Source of the DNA: Glycocaulis abyssi
Lineage (GTDB): Bacteria; Pseudomonadota; Alphaproteobacteria; Caulobacterales; Maricaulaceae
Length of the DNA stretch: 64,000 nt
Assembly: GCF_041429775.1 (NCBI RefSeq)
Contig: NZ_CP163421.1
Span: forward strand, 2,567,001-2,631,000
Direction of reading: 5' to 3'
In this document: one piece after another, positions 58,401 to 64,000 of the stretch
Layout: every line of letters starts with the position of its first letter
How positions within the stretch are numbered: position 1 is the first letter of the stretch
The notes under the pieces: model-generated
Seen by the model: only the letters and a program-made list of their open reading frames with translations
Told to the model about the DNA's origin: nothing
Databases searched by the model: none
Translations under genes and position numbers: made by a program

Positions 58401-58410
58401 GGGCGCTGTG

Positions 58411-59085
58411 TCAGCCTCCGCGCAAGGCGTGGATATTGGCCGCGTAGCGGTCCGGCCCGCCGGTGAACACGGCAGAACCGGCCACCAGCGCATCCGCGCC
58501 CGCCTCGACGCATTGCCGGGCGGTCTGCGGGTTCACCCCGCCATCGACCTCTATCAGGGTGGACGAACCGGCTGCGTCTATCATCGCGCGCAGCGCCTCG
58601 ATCTTCTTCAGCTGGCTGGTGATGAAGCTCTGCCCGCCAAAGCCCGGATTGACGCTCATCACCAGCACCAGATCCAGCTCCTCGATCACGGGGGCGAGCA
58701 CATCAGCGGGCGTTGCCGGATTGAGCGCCGCACCGGCCTTCACGCCGTGCGACTTGATGGTCTGGATGGTGCGGTGGAAATGCGGCCCGGCTTCCGGGTG
58801 CGCGGTTATCATGTCCGCGCCTGCATCGGCAAACTGGGCGATGTAAGGATCAACCGGCGAGATCATCAGATGCACGTCGAACGGCTTTTTCGACCAGCTG
58901 CGCAGCGCCTTTACCACGGCCGGGCCAATGGTGAGATTCGGCACGAAATGCCCGTCCATCACATCGACATGGATCCAGTCGGCCCCGGCCTCGTCGACAG
59001 CCTTCACCTCCTCGCCCAGCCGGGCGAAGTCCGCAGAGAGGATGGAGGGTGAAATCTTGACTGTGCGCGCCATGGTAACGGGCAT
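58411..59085 (-). CDS. rpe: Ribulose-phosphate 3-epimerase
   Basis: About 224 residues, TIM barrel: [31 protein letters not shown] (metal His/Asp) and [13 protein letters not shown]. Interconverts ribulose- and xylulose-5-phosphate. Start ATG 59085 (with GGGGG upstream) or 59073. 44 bases downstream of rsmB. Confidence 0.94.
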   Translation of the reverse strand: MPVTMARTVKISPSILSADFARLGEEVKAVDEAGADWIHVDVMDGHFVPNLTIGPAVVKALRSWSKKPFDVHLMISPVDPYIAQFADAGADMITAHPEAGPHFHRTIQTIKSHGVKAGAALNPATPADVLAPVIEELDLVLVMSVNPGFGGQSFITSQLKKIEALRAMIDAAGSSTLIEVDGGVNPQTARQCVEAGADALVAGSAVFTGGPDRYAANIHALRGG

Positions 59086-59129
59086 ATCAGCGCCCCCCGG
59101 CAAGGGCAAGCTGGCGCGGCCAGTAAGGG

Positions 59130-60467
59130 TTAGGGCTGCCCCACCAGCCGCGCGATGAAGAAGCCGTCCAGCCTGCCTGTCTCCGCCCACATATCGGGCC
59201 GCGTGCGCACATCGCCGTCGGGCGTGAGAGCATCGCCAAGACCGGGCAATTCATCGGCGCTTACGGGTTCGCGGCGGGCTTCGGGCGTGCGGGCCAGGAA
59301 GGCAGCGATCTGGTCTTCGCCCTCTTCCGGCTCCAGCGAGCAGGTGCAGTAGATCAGCCGCCCGCCGGGCCTCAGCATGGCAAACGCATTGTCGAGCAGC
59401 TGGGCCTGCAGGGCGGCAAGGCTGGCGATGTCGGCTTCGCTCTTGCTCCATGCCACATCCGGGCGGCGGCGCAGCGTGCCGGTCGCGCTGCATGGCGCGT
59501 CCAGCAATACGGCGTCGAGTTTCTCATCGGGCTGCCAGCTGGTGGCGTCGGCGGTGATGATCTGCGCCTTCAGCCCGGTGCGGGCAAGGTTCTGGCTGAC
59601 GCGCTTCAGGCGCGCTTCTGACCGGTCAACCGCGATGACATCCGCCCCGGCTGCGGCCAGTTGCAGCGTCTTGCCGCCCGGCGCCGCGCAGATATCGGCG
59701 ATGCGCTCACCCGCCTTCGGGGCCAGCAGCTTTACCGGCAGCGCGGCGGCTGCGTCCTGCGCCCACCAGTTTCCGGCCTCGAAACCCGGCAGGGCGGTGA
59801 CATCGCCAATCCCCTCTTTGCGTATCGTGCCGGTGGGGAGCAACTCGCCGCCGATTTCGCTCGCAAAGCTGGCAGCATCGAAACCGGGCTTCACGGAGAG
59901 GTCCAGCGGCGGGGCACCGGCTCTGGCCAGCGCCATCGCGCGGGCCGTGTCCTCGCCGTAAATCTCGCACCATCGCGCGCGCAGCCAGTCCGGCAGATCG
60001 ATGAGCGGATCAGCGGCAATAAACGCCTCCGCACCCCGTTCTGACACCCGGCGCAGCACGGCGTTCACCAGCCCTTTCAGGCGGCGGCCCTCTTCGGCGG
60101 CACCTGTAATCCTCACCCAGCCATCCACCACCGCGTGCGGCGGCGTCATCAGCACCAATAGCTCGGCGGATGCCAGCGTGAGCACGGCCCGGCCAAACAC
60201 CTCGCGTGGACGCAAGGGCTTGTCGAGGAAGCTGTTGTAGGCCGCTTCCAGCGTGCCCCGGCGGCGGATGGCGGCAGAGAGGATGGCTCTGGCAAAGGCG
60301 CGGTCGCGCGCCTCCATGGCCTTGTAACCGGGTTGAGCGGAGAGCGCGCTATCGAGCGCCGCGCCATCGGCCTCCATACTCAGAAAGGCTTTCAGCGCCG
60401 CCTCACGGGCGGTCAGGGGGCGGGGTCTGGGGCGAGCGGCGGCGTTCGGCCGGCGTTTGGCTGTCAT
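59130..60467 (-). CDS. rsmB: 16S rRNA m5C967 methyltransferase
   Basis: 445 residues. N-terminal NusB-like helical domain, C-terminal SAM methyltransferase with [29 protein letters not shown] (one catalytic Cys) and [15 protein letters not shown] (the second). Its ATG overlaps the stop of the 2OG oxygenase gene as ATGA. Confidence 0.93.
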   Translation of the reverse strand: MTAKRRPNAAARPRPRPLTAREAALKAFLSMEADGAALDSALSAQPGYKAMEARDRAFARAILSAAIRRRGTLEAAYNSFLDKPLRPREVFGRAVLTLASAELLVLMTPPHAVVDGWVRITGAAEEGRRLKGLVNAVLRRVSERGAEAFIAADPLIDLPDWLRARWCEIYGEDTARAMALARAGAPPLDLSVKPGFDAASFASEIGGELLPTGTIRKEGIGDVTALPGFEAGNWWAQDAAAALPVKLLAPKAGERIADICAAPGGKTLQLAAAGADVIAVDRSEARLKRVSQNLARTGLKAQIITADATSWQPDEKLDAVLLDAPCSATGTLRRRPDVAWSKSEADIASLAALQAQLLDNAFAMLRPGGRLIYCTCSLEPEEGEDQIAAFLARTPEARREPVSADELPGLGDALTPDGDVRTRPDMWAETGRLDGFFIARLVGQP

Positions 60468-61228
60468 GCGCCCGGCGGCACTTCGGTGCCCTGTCTCAGC
60501 CAGCCTGTCAGGGCGTAGCGATAACCAGGCGCGAACGGTGCCACGACGCTAACCGCATGCTGGGCAGGTACGCTGAAGAGGGCCAGCGTGTTAAATCCCG
60601 GAACAAAGGCTTCGTCGACATGGCCCTGGGCGTTCAGGAATTGAAGCTGCCCGCCGAAATCAGCGCGCCAGCCGGGTGTCAGGTTGATGACATAGGCGGC
60701 CAGCCGGTTCTTGCCGTCCACATCATCATCATGGGTTGTGAGATAGTGGCCCGGCCCGAACGCGGTCGCCTGGCTGTCAGTGTAGCTGATAGCGCTATGC
60801 CCGGTGATCGCGCGCGCCAGCTCCAGAAAGTCCGGGCTGCGCACGATGCCCAGCGCTTGGCGCAGCACCGGATCATCCAGCCTGTCCTGCATGCCCAGAT
60901 CATAAAGCGGATAATTGCGGAACAGGTACTGGAAGCCCTGCCGCGCCTGCAGCCCTGCCGTCTCGACGAACTGGGCATATTTCGCCTTGTCGAGTGCTTC
61001 CATGGCGCTGGCTTCGAACGCCCGGTGCTGGCCGCCAATACAGCTTACCAGGTGCCAGCCGGTCCAGCTGTGCAGGCGCTGATAAAGGGCGTTCGCGGTC
61101 TCGGCGGGCAGCAGATCAGGCACGAGCACCCTGCCATCCTTCGCAAATTTCTCCGCGAGCTGAGCAATATCATCACGTGGTGTCAGACGAGGCTCGGCCG
61201 CGCCGGCACCAGGTCCCGCGCTGGTCAT
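60464..61228 (-). CDS. 2OG-Fe(II) oxygenase, proline hydroxylase-like
   Basis: About 254 residues. Double-stranded beta-helix with THDDDVDGKNR holding the HxD iron pair, then PAQHAVSVVAPFAPGYRYALTGW with the distal His and the 2-oxoglutarate Arg. Similar in order to Tpa1/Ofd1-like prolyl hydroxylases. I take ATG 61228; the frame from 61264 begins with TTG inside the rlmN end. Placed between rlmN and rsmB, which modify the ribosome; a translation-related target is a guess. Confidence 0.75.
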   Translation of the reverse strand: MTSAGPGAGAAEPRLTPRDDIAQLAEKFAKDGRVLVPDLLPAETANALYQRLHSWTGWHLVSCIGGQHRAFEASAMEALDKAKYAQFVETAGLQARQGFQYLFRNYPLYDLGMQDRLDDPVLRQALGIVRSPDFLELARAITGHSAISYTDSQATAFGPGHYLTTHDDDVDGKNRLAAYVINLTPGWRADFGGQLQFLNAQGHVDEAFVPGFNTLALFSVPAQHAVSVVAPFAPGYRYALTGWLRQGTEVPPGA

Positions 61229-61260
61229 GGCCGCCCCTGCCTTGATTGGCTGTTCACGCT

Positions 61261-62415
61261 TCAAGCCCCCGCCTCTCTCTCCAGACGGCGCTTTTCGCTG
61301 GCGCGCTGTTTCACGCTTTCAGAGCGCAGCTGCCCGCAAGCGGCCAGGATGTCGCGACCGCGCGGCGTGCGGATCGGGCTGGCATAACCGGCCTTGTTCA
61401 CGATGTCGGCAAAGCGCTCGATCGTCGCCCAGTCAGAGCACTCGTAAGGCGAACCCGGCCACGGGTTGAACGGGATGAGGTTGATCTTGGAGGGTATGCC
61501 CTGCAGCAGGCGTACCAGCGCCTTGGCTTCGCCGGGCGAGTCGTTCACGCCCTTGAGCATCACATATTCGAACGTCACCCGCTTGGAGTTGGAAAGCTCC
61601 GGATAGGCGCGGATCGCGTCCATCAGCTCGGCAATCGGGTATTTCCTGTTCAGCGGCACCAGCTCGTCGCGAAGCGCGTCATTGGTGGCGTGCAGGGAGA
61701 TTGCGAGCATGGTGTTGGTGCGCGCGCCCAGCTCCTCGATTTTCGGCACCACGCCGGACGTGGAGACCGTGATGCGCCGGCGGCCAATGCCGATGCCCTC
61801 GCCATCTGAAATCACATCAATCGCATCAGCGACATGATCGAGATTATAGAGCGGTTCGCCCATGCCCATGAACACCACATTGGTGATCTGGCGGTCTTCC
61901 AGCCGGCTCGGCCATTCGGCCAGATCATCCTTGGCGATCAGCACCTGCTGGACGATCTCGGCAGCGGTGAGATTGCGCACCAGCGCCTGTGTGCCGGTAT
62001 GGCAGAACGTACAGTTGAGCGTGCAGCCGACCTGGCTGGACACACACAGCGCGCCCGACCGGCCAACGCCCGGAATGAACACGGTCTCGCATTCCACGCC
62101 CGGTGACAGCTCGATCAGGTATTTGCGCGTGCCATCGACGCTCACCCGGCGATCGGTTATGCGCGGCCGGGCAAGGGTGAAATGCTCTGGCAGGCGCTCT
62201 CGCAGCTCCTTGGAGATGTCCGTCATCGCGGCAAAATCGGTGATGCCGTACTGATAGACCCAGCGCCAGATCTGGCCTGAGCGCATCTTCGCCTTTGTCT
62301 CCTCGACCAGCCCGGTGGCGATGAGACAATCGCGAATCTGGCCCCGCGTCATCCCGGCCAGGGATGGCGTGACGGCGGGCCGCTTTGCGGCGGAAAGATC
62401 AAGGCTCGTGCTCAT
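61261..62415 (-). CDS. rlmN: 23S rRNA (A2503-C2) / tRNA methyltransferase
   Basis: 384 residues, radical SAM enzyme with [11 protein letters not shown] (4Fe-4S Cys) and the C-terminal methyl-accepting Cys region (AACGQL). Methylates A2503 of 23S rRNA. ATG 62415 is preferred over TTG 62445. Confidence 0.94.
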   Translation of the reverse strand: MSTSLDLSAAKRPAVTPSLAGMTRGQIRDCLIATGLVEETKAKMRSGQIWRWVYQYGITDFAAMTDISKELRERLPEHFTLARPRITDRRVSVDGTRKYLIELSPGVECETVFIPGVGRSGALCVSSQVGCTLNCTFCHTGTQALVRNLTAAEIVQQVLIAKDDLAEWPSRLEDRQITNVVFMGMGEPLYNLDHVADAIDVISDGEGIGIGRRRITVSTSGVVPKIEELGARTNTMLAISLHATNDALRDELVPLNRKYPIAELMDAIRAYPELSNSKRVTFEYVMLKGVNDSPGEAKALVRLLQGIPSKINLIPFNPWPGSPYECSDWATIERFADIVNKAGYASPIRTPRGRDILAACGQLRSESVKQRASEKRRLEREAGA

Positions 62416-62536
62416 GGCCGCGCGATATACGTCAATCGCGGCCAAATTGCGAGGGCGCGCCTGATTGACACGGTTCTCGAAGGGCTTCGCCCGCGCTAGG
62501 CTTTTCTAGACGCCATCATCAGCACCCGGTTGATTC

Positions 62537-63145
62537 ATGAAACTTCTCTGCCATCCCCTCGCCGCGCAGGCCCCCACCATCCGTGCCGCTTCCGGCCGCC
62601 GCCAGTGGATGGATGACACGCCCGAAAGCTTTGCCTATCGCTGCCTGCCGCTGGCGGTGGCCAACCAGCATGGCTGGGAGGTGTTCACGCCCTCTGGTCT
62701 CACCGCGCGCTGGAATGGCGGGCAGCGCGTGGAGGATGTCGAGGTGATCCTCGATGATCCGCTGACCATGCACCAGCCGGGCAGCGCGATGACAAATTTC
62801 GGCTCCGGCATACTCACCTTCGAGATGAGTTTCCTGCTGCGCACACCGCCGGGCTGGAACATCTGGGTCACCGGCCCGGTCAATGGTGTGAAGGACGGCA
62901 TCGCGCCGCTGTCGGGTGTGATCGAGACCGACTGGAGCCCCTATTCCTTCACCATGAACTGGCGCTTTACACGGCCCGGTGAAGTGCGCTTCGAGGCCGG
63001 CGAGGCGGTCGCCCATTTCTTCCCCGTGCGCCGGGATCTATTTGACCGGATCACGCCGGAATTGCGCGCCATTCAGTCCGATCCGAAAACACTGCAGCAG
63101 CTCAATACCTGGCGCGAAAGCCGCGAGGATTTCGCCGGCGGCTGA
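62537..63145 (+). CDS. DUF6065 protein, apparently frameshifted near its C-terminus
   Basis: 202 residues readable, matching DUF6065 (ANQHGWEVFTPSGLTARWNGG, FGSGILTFEMSFLLRTPPGWNIWVTGPVN quoted in part as FLLRTPPGWNIWVTGP). Function unknown. The frame stops at 63145 right after SREDF-AGG, but in the -1 frame coding continues without a break to 63300 (RRRLKTGDKAAAEEKWQKGYY). The join implies loss of one base near 63133; restored length would be about 254 residues. Confidence 0.75.
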   Translation: MKLLCHPLAAQAPTIRAASGRRQWMDDTPESFAYRCLPLAVANQHGWEVFTPSGLTARWNGGQRVEDVEVILDDPLTMHQPGSAMTNFGSGILTFEMSFLLRTPPGWNIWVTGPVNGVKDGIAPLSGVIETDWSPYSFTMNWRFTRPGEVRFEAGEAVAHFFPVRRDLFDRITPELRAIQSDPKTLQQLNTWRESREDFAGG

Positions 63146-63300
63146 AAACCGGCGACAAGGCGGCGGCGGAAGAAAAATGGCAGAAGGGCTATTATCGCGG
63201 CCTGATGCCGGATGGCAAAAAAGGCCCCAGCGATCACAAGACGAAAGTGCGCGTCGAGGAGTTCAAACCGGCCGCGCCAAAGCCGGGGAAGGGGCGGTAG
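63133..63300 (+). pseudogene. C-terminal part of the DUF6065 gene in the -1 frame
   Basis: 55 codons reading RRRLKTGDK, EEKWQKGYYRGLMPDG, then HKTKVRVEEF and a Pro/Lys-rich tail, ending TAG at 63300. It continues the DUF6065 product if one base is restored at ~63133. Could be a real inactivating mutation or a sequencing error. Confidence 0.65.
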
Positions 63301-63381
63301 GGCGGGTCATTGCCAGAGCAGCGCAAGCGGCGCTATTTTAGCGCTAAAACCGCAGTTGCTTATCGGCTCAAGGAGAATAAG

Positions 63382-63969
63382 TTGATTTTCAAATTTTTCT
63401 TGATGTTTATATTTGTAGCGCTCTCGGCGACCGCTATGGAAGATGCGAGTGCTTATAAGTTTCAGGGCAATAATTGCAATTTTGTTGTTATACTTAATGA
63501 GGAGTCTGAGCGGGTTCGTTTTGCTTCATTTCTTCGGTTGGCATTTGGCGATGAGATTTGGATCGTCAATGATTTTGATGCTTCCGACTTCCGGGCAGTC
63601 AGTTTGACGCCAACTTCTGGCTGCTCAAACAGCACAGGGTCAATAATTTCAGACCGGGTTAACGACATTCTTTGGAGGTATAGTGATGTTGAAATATTGT
63701 CTGACTCTGAATCGGAGTATTTTTTTCCAAGTAGAAGCTGCACGAGCAGCCTGCACGCTCGATATCATTTGAATGAATTGCAAATTTCAACCGTAATATC
63801 AAGCTTCGAAAGGATAGGCGTAGATATTGCAGTCAGCCATTCAAGTGATTCGGATATAGTATTTAATGTTCAAGATGTATGCGGACACAGCGGTATAGGA
63901 TTAGCGGAAATTCTTGATGATATCGTGTGGACGCTCCAACACGAAATCGGACCGAAATCACGCCGGTAA
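63382..63969 (+). CDS. AT-rich exported orphan protein
   Basis: 195 residues. Starts at TTG 63382 after AAGGAG with a 6-base gap; N-terminus MIFKFFLMFIFVALSATAMEDASA is a Sec signal peptide. The mature protein has several Cys (NNCNF, SGCSNS, SRSCTSS, DVCGH) and Ser/Asp-rich stretches. Base composition is far more AT-rich than the rest of the window and codon use differs, so it is probably a recent arrival. No family recognised. Confidence 0.7.
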   Translation: MIFKFFLMFIFVALSATAMEDASAYKFQGNNCNFVVILNEESERVRFASFLRLAFGDEIWIVNDFDASDFRAVSLTPTSGCSNSTGSIISDRVNDILWRYSDVEILSDSESEYFFPSRSCTSSLHARYHLNELQISTVISSFERIGVDIAVSHSSDSDIVFNVQDVCGHSGIGLAEILDDIVWTLQHEIGPKSRR

Positions 63970-64000
63970 TGTCAGCGATAGTCGATAGTGAACAACGAAA

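Noticed and set aside
62465-62501. TTGACA-like -35 upstream of the DUF6065 gene as a promoter
   Set aside because: No matching -10 at acceptable spacing (nearest candidate about 26 bases away).

Overview
This GC-rich window (one AT-rich gene at the far right) looks like chromosome from a free-living, probably marine or aquatic alphaproteobacterium. The NepR-EcfG-PhyR general stress response locus is alphaproteobacterial by definition, and the rsmB-rpe-heparinase II/III-purH neighbourhood is also common in that class. A Maricaulales/Hyphomonadales-type organism is my best guess; the sequence alone does not prove it. I saw no rRNA, tRNA, CRISPR array, transposase or phage genes.

Layout. (1) 1-7.2 kb: a tightly overlapping DgcN-like (DUF1611) / YkvI-type permease / class A beta-lactamase-fold operon, a small lipoprotein, an exported D-aminoacylase-type amidohydrolase, and an ATP-grasp ligase paired with a class I glutamine amidotransferase-fold hydrolase. 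The theme is D-glutamate, D-amino acid and peptide metabolism. (2) 7.2-11 kb: general stress response (sensor kinase, EcfG, NepR, divergent PhyR and a DUF1328 membrane peptide), with two good EcfG-type promoters in the divergent region. (3) 11.3-16 kb: three-gene operon for the osmoprotectant N-acetylglutaminylglutamine amide (NAGGN). (4) 16-23 kb: TesB thioesterase, aminotransferase, DUF4197, second D-aminoacylase-like amidohydrolase, alpha/beta hydrolase, lycopene cyclase-like flavoprotein. (5) 23-40 kb: a large amino-acid block. Leftward runs thrA(AK-HSD fusion)-thrB-thrC-ilvD; rightward runs ilvC-ilvG-ilvM-leuA-ilvE-leuC-leuD-leuS. (6) 40-54 kb: esterase, Baeyer-Villiger-type monooxygenase, DUF1254 protein, Uup-type ABC-F ATPase, proB-proA, bioB, VanZ-like, DUF3445 and an AGCS alanine symporter. 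(7) 53-63 kb: two lipoproteins, purH, heparinase, rpe, rsmB, a 2OG-Fe(II) oxygenase, rlmN, a frameshifted DUF6065 gene and an AT-rich exported orphan.

The strongest regulatory finding lies between thrA and ilvC. Each operon is preceded by a short leader ORF: a Thr/Ile-rich 21-mer before thrA and a Leu/Val/Ile-rich leader before ilvC. Each leader is followed by a perfect-stem, T-tailed terminator. In both, the 3' end of the leader ORF carries a GGAGCGG that can pair with CCGCTCC in the 5' arm of the terminator, giving a competing antiterminator. This looks like a back-to-back pair of ribosome-mediated attenuators. It fits with a ThrA fusion that seems to lack the ACT domains normally used for feedback inhibition, and with ilvD being placed in the threonine operon.

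How the parts connect: the window is centred on glutamate and aspartate-family nitrogen metabolism (D-Glu salvage, NAGGN, proline, Thr/Ile/Val/Leu). The stress sigma locus sits directly upstream of the osmolyte operon.
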